NCBI GenBank assembly: GCA_008931825.1
Contig: QXVZ01011369.1
Span: 1 to 25,400, forward strand
Direction of reading: 5' to 3'
DNA from: Phallusia fumigata
Lineage: Eukaryota > Chordata > Ascidiacea > Phlebobranchia > Ascidiidae
Length of the DNA stretch: 25,400 nucleotides
Positions 11,296-21,536 of this stretch are shown here, piece by piece (within the stretch, counting starts at the first letter, position 1; every line of letters starts with the position of its first letter). The notes beneath the pieces were generated by a model. The model was not told the DNA's origin. It worked only from the letters and a program-made list of their open reading frames with translations, and searched no databases. Position numbers and translations under genes: made by a program.

Positions 11296-13153
11296 AGAAA
11301 AGACTAAGTCCTGAGATTAAACAACAACCTTGAGGTGAGAGTTTGCAAAACTGCATGCAGCATGTCTCGTACCAGGAACTCGCTGTATGGCTATAACACG
11401 TAGGTTTTAGAAACTGCTAGCTTCTTAGAACGGTGTGATCAGTTTTGCAGACATTACAAGGTTACATACTGCGACGAAGCGTGGACAGCTATTATCGCCA
11501 ACGGCAACAACCAGCTCGATGTGTTTTTCTTGTTAGACTGCTAGACCAAAGCCGCAAAAAATCCCGTCAAGGTAATAACGGTATATATCGATCAGGGTGC
11601 GATAAATACGAATCCCTTTCTATGTTTTTTAGTAAGGGGATTGTGTTGCCACTTTTGACCAATCTCCTTTGTAATTATCGATTAGATGAGGTAACGCAAC
11701 AAATATTAGGGAAACTCCCTAAACTTGATTTTTCAAGGCTGCAATTTCGCATAGCTGACCGTTTTCAAAGTGTCTTCGCATAACACTGTTTCGTCTAAAC
11801 TTTTATCATGGGTGAAAAATCCAAAACCTCTATGCGTCCTTATTTAACAATAAATTTGCGAAAGAAAATCGCAAGTTGTGTTTTGTTTTTTCAAGCACTA
11901 CACATCATATGTTAATACGAAGAGCTCGAGGCATTGTGACATCACACATGCACAACTTTTATTTTCTACTTATCAGCAAGCACTAAAACTTCTTCTGAAC
12001 AGCAGGTTTCTGGTGTAATAACCACCACTTCAAGATCCACGCAGTCATTACTTGACTGCAGTCAACGACAAATGTAGCTTTAAATTGTTATTGTATTTCG
12101 TTTGTCCTGGATTTCGAACAAGTTGTTTTTCTAACACATTTTAAAGTCACATGCATATGTTCAGACACGATTCTTCGGAGTAAACTTGTACGCCACAATG
12201 TTTGTGCATATTAATTGTACGCTTGCTGTCAGGAAATGGGAACCAAGGGAACTGACAGTGGTATTTGTACTATCATGTAAACGTTATTGCCCCCAAACGA
12301 AAATGGGGTGGGTGCGGTTGTAGCCTGTTATCCTTGACATAATCCTATTCATATTTATATTCTTTTTCTTTCCCATGTGGTCGGTAGTGTATAGCCGAAA
12401 TTTTAAAGCAAAAGTACCCAGCAAATTCCAACTATTTTCATGCGAGTAAACTTAATATGATAAGCAATCATCATTGTGGATACTTTTAACCCTATTGGAA
12501 AAAAGCTCGTCAATTTTTTGCTTGCAAAAACATATCCTCTCGCACAAGTATTTTTTAATTGACTACGACCTGGAGCTTTGACGTGTATGTAAAGGTACTT
12601 AGTACAAACTTAAGTTGTCATTACAAACAGGAGTGCAAACTTGTTATTATGTCGCGGTGTTGGCTGTAGAAACAACCAACGTTTTGTGACAATAGAATGA
12701 CAATTGAGGTCTGATTCGTAAAATAAGAAAAGAATTAGAAAATGTGATCTAAAATACAAGGCCTTTTTTGGGACAAAAATATCTGAAATGCAGAAAGTTT
12801 GCTTTAATTTGATTTGTATAACGTTTTAATATGTGTAGGCTAATTTTGTAGAGCACCCAAACAAATGCCAACACCATTTTTATCAATATTTTACTTTACG
12901 CCATACTGCCAATCAGTAAAAAAGCAAAAGACCAACAAATGTTAAGCAGCTATTTACACAAAAATTGGAAACTTTTTGCATCAGCACAACGTAAGTATAC
13001 ATGGATATAGGTGTTTATAAATCTCACAGTTACTTTAAAAACTGTCACTTAGCGAGGTAGGTATGTCTTAGTCCAACACATTTTTTGCGGGTTGTATCGT
13101 TGGGTGAATACCCTGCAATATTAAAAGTCTGACTTCCAGGGTAAGTAAATATT
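11296..13153. other. Interval between sulfotransferase copies A and B
   Basis: No gene supported. The part nearest copy A (about 11,425-11,660) matches 15,815-16,045 upstream of copy B (shared TAATAACGGTAT/TATAACGGTATTA and CTTTCTAT blocks), so it is the duplicated 5' flank of the unit. A GTGACATCAC near 11,936 is in the same relative place as GTGACGTCAC near 16,292 upstream of copy B. The frame at 11,445-11,783 is not kept in the homologous flank and has no ATG start. From 12,780 the sequence is the duplicated 3' flank of copy B. Confidence 0.5.
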
Positions 13154-13510
13154 TCAATCTGACAATTCATCCCATCCACCTGCTGTTAAGGTATCCAAGT
13201 CAAACGTGTAGCCAAACATTTCCATCTCCTTGCTGAAAATACTCATCACTTTACTTATAGTTTCGCGATTAAGCTTAGAAAACATATCTCGTATTGTTTC
13301 TTCCGGTCTGCTGCTTGCACGTCCTCTGTTTAGCTGATGCATGTTGTCGACGTGCAGTTTCTCTTTCAAAAGCCAGGTTCGGCTCGAATCAAACGTCTCG
13401 GCCTTTACGATGAGTTTGAACGGAAAGGTACAGGGATCGCATGTACTTGGTCGAAAATGGGGGTCAAGGTTACTTAAGGTCGAACCGTGATTGGCGACAT
13501 ACTGCATGAN

Positions 13511-13849
13511 CGGTATTTTTTCGGTATTTCGGTCTGTGTTTCTTGTCAAATCTAATTAACTGCAGTGTAAACAAACTCTCAACCGAACAAAGTAAGTAGG
13601 TTGAAACACAAAAGGTTGTTGTTTGGTGGTTATTACGTCACATAACACGTAACAATTATGATCAAATAGATGACTCCTCCACTCCTGACAAACATCAAGC
13701 AACTCTTTCGGGGTATATGCCAAGACCGAAATACCGGAATAAAAAATAGCGGTATTTCGTTCCGTTCCGTTATTTCCCTTTTTTTTTTCGTTATTTCGTT
13801 CCGGTAATTGGACCAAAATTTATTTATTTCGTTCCGGTATGAAACACTG
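13511..13849. mobile_element. hAT-like MITE beside the gap in copy B
   Basis: The right end reads ...ACCGGTATGAAACACTG type sequence, whose reverse complement starts CAGTGTTTCATACCGG, a hAT-like terminus, followed inside by repeated TTTCGTTCCGGTA motifs. The left border at 13,511 begins with CGGTATTTTTTCGGTATTTC, an imperfect inverted copy of ACCGAAATACCGGAATAAAA at 13,724. The extreme left end and its target duplication are lost in the gap. No transposase frame is present. Confidence 0.55.
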
Positions 13850-15149
13850 CCCAAACCTTCGAAAAAATCAAACTAAAAAACGGAATACACAGAACACTTA
13901 CAACACCACTTTGTTAACAAGCTGTACCAACATTACTAATCGGTTTGACTTTCAGCTATTGGTACAAATTAATATTTTGTGTTTTTTTTGAAAAGGTCAT
14001 TGTAATAATAGTTTTATTAAAAGTACCGCACCAACACACACTAGTTCATCACAAGCCAAACAAGACCCATGGACAAAAGATAGCGGTCCTCCCACAATTA
14101 TCGGTTTCCTGATAAAATTACCAACTATCTTGTATGTCACTCACCGTTGCGTGTGTTGTTTATCTGTGTTTGTTTATAGTCCGGATCGTATTTTTTGCAG
14201 ACGCGTTCGGCCAGGTCACGCCTCCTCGCAAACCGTGCTTCAAAAGGGTTGAGTTGTTTCATGTTTGGCGGGGGAACATCGGAAACTACGACGATCTCGG
14301 CAGTGGCTGTTAAATTTGCTGGTGATATTACAGCAACCTGAAACGATAATGTTTCAACGTTAAACCCTTTCACATGTCTTCGACGTAGGGAATATTTCCC
14401 CACCAGTTGTAGAACATAGGTTGCAAATACGTTAGGCTATGAATAGCCAGGCTTAAGCAAAGGTACCTATAATAACACGTTTGAAAAAAACGATTAAACA
14501 AATGAGATTGTATTTGCTTCAGGTTTCCGCAAATAAACCAGTTTACATTGATAAACATTTGGCTTGTGTGTGCATCAATATACATTTTAAAGGGATAAAT
14601 TCTAGTTTAGATCGTTTCATCAAAGCACTTGACTTTCGCTTGCAGACGTGCGATTAAGCGAATCACGGAAATATTCCTTCCGCGGTCGTTTCACCGCTTA
14701 TTCATTTTCCCCATAATTATAAGTAATTATTCGTCGAAGTAAAATGAAAATGTTAGTGACTGAAACAGCCTCCCCACCCAAGCCCCAACACCATTCACTG
14801 TTCATTCAATGTTTTGTGGCAGTTTTAGAAAAACACCACGATACAGCTGTTGAAGTTAAGTATTTCTTGCGTATAGCCTAAACTAAAGCGCGGCATGCCT
14901 TGTAACAAATAATTTTAGTTTACCAGAAGCTAATAACTGCTGGAGAGCTGCGGGCAACATAGAATCATTGACAGGTCGTTGAAAAGGTATGTTTTCGAGT
15001 AAAAAACGTATTTGGAACGCCAAAATTGATTTTTAAGCAAGAAACTTGATTTAAATCCTAACATAAATTAAAAACATAACTGCCCAAGAACGTGCGTAAA
15101 GTGATATTAAAAAGAAGTTATGTTTTATGTTGGGTTGCTTCACTACGCA

Positions 15150-15190
15150 CTGATGATGACAACGCGACTAGCGAAACGTTTGGGATACAA
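15150..15190 (+). ncRNA. Weak hammerhead-like core (CTGATGA ... GAAAC)
   Basis: CTGATGA at 15150-15156 and GAAAC at 15173-15177 have the order and spacing of the two conserved boxes of a hammerhead ribozyme, as found in Penelope-like retroelements. The 16 nt between them do not form a good stem II. The stretch lies in an insert of about 200 bp in intron 1 of copy B that copies A and C lack. Likely an eroded retroelement trace. Confidence 0.25.
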
Positions 15191-15525
15191 TTCCTTTGAT
15201 ACAAGGTCTCTGGAAGTTATCTTTTAATTAAGCATATTTTTAATTCCTTGTCTGGTGTTCCAAACATGAACAACAATTCAAGCATAAAAGACGCCTTACA
15301 CACCTCCGGTATATTGAACCTGTGATCTCCAAACTTGTCCAACGAAGTTTTGTACAGTTGTCTGATTGTAGTCACCTTGACTAGCTGCAGGCTAAACACC
15401 ACGGATGCAAAAACGAGTGCCAGGCTGGTCAGTAGCTTTAATTTCAACCGCCGCTTTACCATTCTCCAAACTTGGCGTTCTTATGGACAAAGTGCTACGA
15501 ATATTTAAAAACATTGAGTGGTAAC

Positions 15526-15766
15526 TTAAAATGCTGTTTATCTGTTTATCTGTGTGTGCGCGCGCTCTTGTTTTTTTTCCTCAAGTCGATTTCATTTTTA
15601 CGTTTTTTATCCCAGTGCGTTGTATTTCGCGCTTTGAGTGTTATTCACCCTGAGGAAGACGACCTGAATAGGACGCTGAAACGTCGGTACGCAAAAATAT
15701 ATTTGCCAGAAGAGCCTGCATAAATTCATACAATGCCTGGTAGCAACAGTTTATTTAAAATGCTGT
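15526..15766 (+). mobile_element. 217-bp insertion with 12-bp flanking repeats and a hammerhead-like core
   Basis: TTAAAATGCTGT occurs at 15526-15537 and again at 15755-15766, flanking 217 bp that the homologous flank of copy A does not have; this is the pattern of a target-site duplication. Inside, near the 3' end, CTGAGGA (15650-15656) and GAAAC (15678-15682) enclose a sequence that folds as stem II (AG-CG-CCU paired with AGG-CG-CU, loop GAAU, one bulge and one A.A mismatch). After GAAA, CGU-CGGU-ACG forms a short stem III. The following base is C instead of the U expected at the cleavage site. The arrangement resembles hammerhead motifs of Penelope-like elements. No protein is encoded. Confidence 0.5.
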
Positions 15767-16693
15767 ATCTAACGGGTCTCGGAACTCAAACTTGCTGTCG
15801 ACCTTAATTGTGTAGGTTAGACACTGCTGGCTACCAATAACAGCATTGCAATCTTACGTACAGGACACAGCGACTTATTAGTTGCTGCGTGGACACCGAG
15901 TGACACCAACGGCGATGACCAAAAGTTAAACTATAGCCTGGAGCAACGCCGGGAAAATTTCGACAAGGTTATAACGGTATTATGTATTAAGGGTTCTTGA
16001 CCTCATTAAACATGGATTTCTTTCTATATTTTTGGTCAGGAAATTATGTCAACATTTTTTTCCCAACCCACTTTGTCATAACCAGGCAACTTAACCAATA
16101 TAAGTGAGATTCCCTAATCCGGATGTCACAAAGATTTGTTTCAGCATAGCAGGCAATTTCCTGAGTGTCTTCATATAATTTCAAAAGAACTTTGCGAGCT
16201 AAACTAACAGCAAAATTGCAGGGATAAGCAAAGAACTGTACGTGTTTTGCGTTAAGCACTCGGTATCTGATACCTTGTTTTTAAAGGCGTTGTGACGTCA
16301 CAGAGGCTACGTACTACTAATTTATGCTTTTTTCCACCAACAATTTATTTTTGACAAACCATTTTACTTTAATTTGAGGAAACGACACACAGTCAAGTTC
16401 TTGAAGAAACGGAAAGACCAACATATATCAACAAATATACGTATGCAAAAACTACATTGTTAACTCTAAACTAAAACAAAAAATGAAATCTTATTGCATC
16501 GGCATAACCTAATTATATCTTGGTATAGGTTGGGTACAAATCTCGCACTTCAGGGAGTAGCTAACACATTTTCGCGAGTTATATTGTATTAAGAGGGTAA
16601 ACCACTCAAAATCAAGCAAATTTAAAGTGTCTGCTTTTCAAGGCAAATAAAAACTCAAAATGATGTCGTTTGTTATTCAGTTGTTAAAGACTG
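15767..16693. other. 5' flank of copy B and 3' flank of copy C
   Basis: No gene supported. 15,815-16,045 is homologous to the 5' flank of copy A. GTGACGTCAC, a CRE-type palindrome, lies at 16292-16301, about 830 bp upstream of the start codon of copy B, where copy A has the related GTGACATCAC. The frame at 16,044-16,259 (minus) shows no homology or splice signals and is taken as chance. Confidence 0.45.
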
Positions 16694-19600
16694 TCATTCA
16701 TCCCATCCGCCTGCTGTTAAAGTATCCAAGTCAAACGTGTAGCCAAACATTTCCATCTCCTTGCTGAAAATACTCATCACTTTACTTACAGTTTCGCGAT
16801 TAAGCTTAGAAAACATATCTCGTATTGTTTCTTCCGGTCTGCTGCTTGCACGTCCTCTGTTTAGCTGATGCATGTTGTCGGCGTGCAGTTTCTCTTTTAA
16901 AAGCCAGGTTCGGCTCGAATCAAAAGTCTCGGCCTTAACGATGAGTTTGAATGGAAAGGTGCAGGGATCACATGTACTTGGCCGAAAATGGGCGTCAAGG
17001 TTACTTAAGGTCGAACCGTGATCAGCGACATACTGCATGAATGACTCCCATGACATGAAGTAACCTCGGCTAAACAAAAAGTTCAAAGATGTTGAGACGA
17101 AAACATGTACCTGTCAGAATAAATCATTACAAACTGTTATGTCGGGACACTGGATAAGACAGTTTGGGGCATTTGAGCAAGCAAAAACTATGCTTACCGG
17201 TATAACAAATAAACACAAAACCACTGCACAAAAGAAAGGTCACAGATATTGACTGTTTCCACAAATCAACTAAAAGTTTTTGCGCTCCATGTGGCAATTA
17301 AACGTGTGATCTGATGAAAAATGCAAGCTACTTAGATACCCAACTATTGCTTACCCATTCCATCTGCCGTATTCGCTTGGATAATTTCTCATAAGCGGAA
17401 ATTCATCAAACAAATGATTGTAATAATATCGCTTTGTTAACTTGTCTTCCCAACCAGATATAAGACGAGCAAACGGGTGACGAATGGACATCATCGTAAC
17501 TGTTTCGGGATGCTGAAATTAACGTTTCTTTGTTTGGTTTTGCAGAAAAAGTTGTGCCACGATGGCAGAGACACAAACACATTGGCAGTTTGAACCTTAT
17601 ATACAAACAAACTACTGCATGTAGTGTATTTTTTTGCGGGAATGGGGTTAGTTAACAAGAGTTATGAGTTTACGTGCAGGCATGTTTACCGAGTCGTCAA
17701 GACCGAAATATGTTTTAGTTAATTTTAGTAAACGAGATTTTAAGAAGTTTTAGTTAACATTTGAATTGGCGCAGCGCACCGAAAAATTTAGTTAGTGCTT
17801 TTGTGTCCAATTTTTGCTGACAGAAAGTTCGTCAAAATTAGGAAAACATCAACAAGTTAGACAAAAAGACAACAAACTTTTTGCTTTATTTGTGCACGTA
17901 CGTGGTACAACTTACGCGTGATCATGTCCAACCGCCTCTTGGCGGCTCTGCATTTGTTTTCTTATATTTCTTACCATATACACTTCACTTCTCTGTTTGT
18001 CCGAAAGCTCCCTGTAGTATTTTTGATTGCCAAAAACAGCACGTTCGAAGAATGCTTGGTTGGCTGCGATTTCTGGCTCACGGAAATGCCAAAACACATC
18101 GTTCCAACTCGAACTGCCAGCTTTAAGGGTGTAACACATCAACGCATGTCTTTTTAAATCAATAATCGTTCGCTCCATAACAATTCCTGCACACAAGCAA
18201 AATTTAGATTTAAGGGATAATCCGTGTATTATCAGCAACAAGGTTATTGGTCTCTTTCGGAGCCAAAAAGCACGCTGCTTGACTATTTACTGGAATGCAT
18301 GCTCACACATAACTTAGGCATATTTCATAACCGGTGGCACCATCGAGTTCGATTTCGATTATTGGGTATTTTGCTCTTTTATCGTTTCCATATTTTCATT
18401 CTTGACTTTAAAGGATACATAGATCACTAATCTTGAAATAAATGATAAAATACTTTCGAGAATGTACAATAAAATTCATTGTAGTTTTTAATTTGACTTG
18501 AAGAAACATTTTGGAACTCAAGTCACTCGCGCTATTGACACAACCCTGGTACTATGAATCAGCATTTTGCCTAATGCAACCTATAGTGCTGCACTATGCA
18601 CTTAAGGTTGTTGGTTCTAAAATGGAATTGCAGTGAAACGCAATGGTCATAACGAAAACAAATAACGCGACAAATTTAACTTAGTGTATCCACATAACAA
18701 TCAAAGCCATACCGATTTCTGGTGTGTGTACAGTATTTGTATAGGTTTAGTATTTTTGGTATTTTTTTTAAAATAGTCGTTGTTAAAACGGCTGTATTGA
18801 AAGTACCACACCACCACGTCGAATCACCGCGTCAAACAAACAAAATATATCTTGCCTGTCATCTGTCACTCACCGTTGCGTGTGTTGTTTATCTGTGTTT
18901 GTTTATAATCCGGATCGTATTTTTTGCAGACGCGGTCGGCCCGTTCACGCCTCCTCGCAAACCGTGCTTCGAAAGGGTTGAGTTGTTTCATGTTTAGCGC
19001 GGGAACATCGGAAACTACGACGATCTCGGCAGTCGCTGTTAAGTTTGCTGGTGATATTACAGCAACCTGAAACGATAATGCTTCAACGTTAAACCCTTTC
19101 ACATGTTTTCGATGTAGGTAATGCTTCTCCACCAGTTGTAGAACATAGGTTGCAAGTACGTTAGGCTATGAATAGCTAGGCTTAAGCAAAGGCACCTATA
19201 ATGACACGTTTGAATAAACGTTGTTTCATGTTGGGGGCGGAAACGATAATCTCGGCAGTCGCTATTAAGCTTGCTGGTGATAATACAGCCACCTGAAAGG
19301 TCACAATGATTTCCCTTGATCCTTTAACGTATATATCTTTCTACTTTTAGGCATTTCGCCACAAGCAGTGGAACATTAGGTTGCAAATTCGTTTCAGTAC
19401 CCAGGCCTTAGCGAAGGCAGCCCAACAGATAATACATTTCAAAAAAGCGCACATGAAAGCCTTATAGCATTTGCTTCAAATTCTTAACAGAAACATTGCA
19501 TGTTGGTGAACATTTGCTTGCATGCGCATAAGCTTTTACGAATTTTTAGGCGACGAAATCTTGATAAACAGGGCTAAAATATTATAGCACTTCACATTTG

Positions 19601-21007
19601 TTTAAAGATGTAAAATTAGGTCGAGTGTTTCTCGAAATTAGCCCAATAACTTTTTCTACCCTCGCAACTCTAGTTTCTTTTCTACAATCCGTCCAGAAAA
19701 ACAAAAAACACAATGCTATTCGCTGTTCTATCAATGTTTTGCAGCAGCTCTATGTCGTACTAGCACAAATCCATTGAAATTATTGGGGGGGGATTTTGAT
19801 ATTTGTGCAAATTACGTCATATCGACTGACGCAAAGTTGTGACGTCACAATACACATTTTTATGTCGCAAATAATGGGTTACCTTTCGGCTGAGAAAGTC
19901 GTAAAACGCCGTTAAAACTGCTTACAATTGCTGTGGCAATTGCATTTAAAACATGTTAAGTTGGTTTAATGCCACAGCAAACCAGCTTTGAACGTTTTAA
20001 ATAGTTTATTTAAATTTTGGGTTTCATCCTTATTTAATAAAACAAAGCTGATATTTTTTTAGAACAATCGAATCCAAAATAATGGGGTGGCGGGCAAATG
20101 AATAGAAGACCCCCAACCAAAATATCGGGGTCATATCCCCTCCCGGATTTGCGCCCGCGGCTGTATGCAGTAGAATTACACTCTGCTACACAGATGTTCC
20201 AAGTTTTAAAACGAGCTACTATACGCACAGTCTTCAATTCAGTCGCATGCAATTAAGCGGAAGTTATCGACTGCTGGAGGGCTATAGACATGTTTGAAAA
20301 TAGGTCGAGCTAANAGTCGTAAAACGCCGTTAAAACTGCTTACAATTGTTGTTGTAAATGTATTTAAAACATTCTAAATTGGTTTAATGCCACAGCAAAC
20401 CAGCTTTGAACCCGCTTTAAACAGTTTATTTAAATTTTGGGTTTCATCCTTATTTAATAAAACAAAGCTGACATTTTTTTTAGAACAATCGAATCCAAAA
20501 TAATTGGCGGGCAAATGAATAGAAGTCCCCCCAACCAAAATATCGGGGTCATATCCCCTCCCGGATTTGCGCCCGTGGCTGTATGCAGTAGAATTACACT
20601 CTGCTACACAGATGTTCCAAGTTTTAAAACGAGCTACTATACACACAGTATTCAATTCAGTCGCATGAAATTAAGCGGAAGTTATCGACTGCTGGAGAGC
20701 TATAGACATGTTTGAAAATAGGTCGAGCTAATAGTGTGTGCCAGTAGATGAAAATATAGGATTTTTTAAGTAGTTCATAAAAATATTATGTATGTTAGGA
20801 AACTTGTTTTAGGTCCCAACATAAACTACAATCCTACGCCTTACACACCTCCGCCGTATTTAACCCATGGTCTCCAGTTCTGGCCGACGACGTTTTATGC
20901 AGTTGCCTGATTGAAGTCACCTTAATAAGCTGCAGGGTAAACACCACGGATACAAAAACAAGAGCCAGGCTGGTCAACAGCTTTAATTTCAACCGCCGCT
21001 TTACCAT
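16694..21007 (-). CDS. Carbohydrate sulfotransferase, copy C (complete, five exons)
   Basis: Type II Golgi sulfotransferase of the CHST8-14/HNK-1 family using PAPS as donor; the glycan acceptor cannot be told from sequence. Exons: 21007-20849, 19066-18874, 18186-17975, 17512-17355, 17069-16694. Every intron is GT-AG (donors GAG|GTGTGT, ACG|GTGAGT, ATG|GTAAGA, TGG|GTAAGC; acceptors TTTCAG, TGTGCAG, TTTCAG, TTGTTTAG) and phases 0, 1, 0, 2 join into 365 residues, normal for the family. Residues 1-9 are basic (MVKRRLKLK), 10-28 form the membrane anchor; NLT and NNT sequons follow in the stem. 5'-phosphosulfate loop CYTLKAGSSSW at 135-145 (Lys139), 3'-phosphate motif RHPFARLISGWEDK at 199-212 (Ser207), CDPC at 274-277. 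A strong acceptor (AGTTTTACAG) 21 nt before ATG suggests a 5' UTR exon or trans-spliced leader. It is the only copy with all features intact. The N at 20,314 lies in intron 1. Confidence 0.88.
19220..19300 (-). pseudogene. Relic of sulfotransferase exon 2 inside intron 1 of copy C
   Basis: Minus-strand sequence from a CAG acceptor at about 19,293 reads VAVLSPASLIATAEI and then NMKQ, clearly the start of exon 2 (VAVISPANLTATAEIVVVS). It loses part of the middle and breaks off near 19,228 without the donor half. The sequence to its right (about 19,300-19,550) also resembles intron 1 next to the true exon 2. This is a local duplication or the remnant of another array member. Confidence 0.7.
19897..20731. 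repeat. Unmerged overlap at contig join (N at 20314)
   Basis: About 417 bp from AGTCGTAAAACGCCG to GGTCGAGCTAA is present on both sides of the N at 20,314, with a few percent divergence and small indels (for example GTGGCAATTGC against TTGTAAATGT near the start). As at 2784, this looks like two haplotype versions of intron 1 of copy C placed in tandem by the assembler. Confidence 0.8.
20095..20250 (-). repeat. Possible tRNA-type SINE fragment
   Basis: On the minus strand TAGCAGAGTGT fits a pol III A box (TRGCNNAGYGG) and GGGCGCAAATCC, about 22 nt further on, fits the B box at 9 of 11 positions. A short inverted motif (CCCCGATATTTTGGTTGGGG) follows. The A-B spacing is shorter than in a tRNA, so a working tRNA is ruled out; a SINE head is possible. 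The same sequence returns at about 20,510-20,650 in the second version of the overlap. Confidence 0.35.
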
Positions 21008-21030
21008 TCTCCAAAAGTTTATGTTCTTCT
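21008..21030 (-). promoter_or_regulatory. 3' splice acceptor just upstream of copy C start codon
   Basis: Reading the minus strand, TTAGTTTTACAG ends at 21029, leaving a 21-nt leader before the ATG at 21007. Copies A and B have substitutions here that destroy the AG. In ascidians many mRNAs receive a short spliced leader at such a site; a normal 5' UTR intron is the alternative. Confidence 0.45.
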
Positions 21031-21536
21031 GTAAAACTAAGTGCTGTGAATATTCATAACCCAAAGCGATATAAATTACACACTTCTCAATATTTCTTGC
21101 AACTCAAATATAGCAGTCGCCTTTCAAAAGTTTCTGATACACTTGCTATAGGTCGAACGTACACATGGAAAAGAAACTGCTTGAGCAGACAGTAAAACTG
21201 CCAGTCAATAAACAGACTTTCTTCCTGGGTTGGCAAGCCTGGACCAACGTCGGAATAGTTACGCCAACACAGTTCACTTTCAAAGGGTCAGTCGACACAA
21301 ACAAGTCGTAACTTCAGCATTATTTATTGCTGAAAATTCAATTTGAACAATTCACCAAAAGCAACAATATACGCTCCTCACTTTGCTACACTGTAAACTA
21401 ATAACCAGGCCATGTGACTTGCAGACAATTGCGTTTTAAACAAATACGCATAATGCGCATTGTTGTCTCTACAGACAGATAGGGTTTTGCTATTAGATCA
21501 GACGCGTGCATGACCGATATTTCTCGTAGCAGCACA
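21031..21536. other. 5' flank of sulfotransferase copy C
   Basis: About 500 bp between the copy C acceptor and the hAT-like element. No exon, clear TATA box or repeat stands out. The promoter of copy C is expected here or beyond the mobile element. Confidence 0.4.

Larger units (their letters stand above)
13154..15462 (-). pseudogene. Carbohydrate sulfotransferase, copy B (exons 3-4 absent at assembly gap)
   Basis: Third member of the tandem sulfotransferase array. Minus-strand exon 1 15462-15304 (53 codons; MVKRRLKLKLL tail and hydrophobic anchor), exon 2 14337-14145 (193 bp, with NLT and NNT glycosylation sequons) and exon 5 beginning at the N (13509-13154, stop TGA). Junctions present are canonical and in the same phase as copy C. 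Exons 3 and 4, which carry both PAPS-binding motifs, are missing between 13,511 and 14,145, where a hAT-like MITE lies instead. Because a single N at 13,510 cuts exon 5, the loss may be an assembly hole rather than a real deletion. The C-terminus is three residues longer (WDELSD) than in copies A and C. Exon 5 is nearly identical to copy A. Called as broken in this assembly; the real locus could be intact. Confidence 0.65.

Noticed and set aside
11445..11783. 112-codon open frame on the plus strand
   Set aside because: It has no ATG start, and the homologous flank of copy B (15,815-16,045) does not keep the frame.
19925..19985. Hairpin TTGCTGTGGCA / TGCCACAGCAA as a third microRNA candidate
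   Set aside because: The stem is only about 11 bp, and the 5' arm is not kept in the second version of the overlap (TTGTTGTTGTAA), so the fold is not conserved between alleles.
20144..20188. tRNA gene on the minus strand
   Set aside because: A- and B-box-like motifs are present, but they are too close together and no cloverleaf with anticodon arm can be drawn; kept only as a possible SINE.
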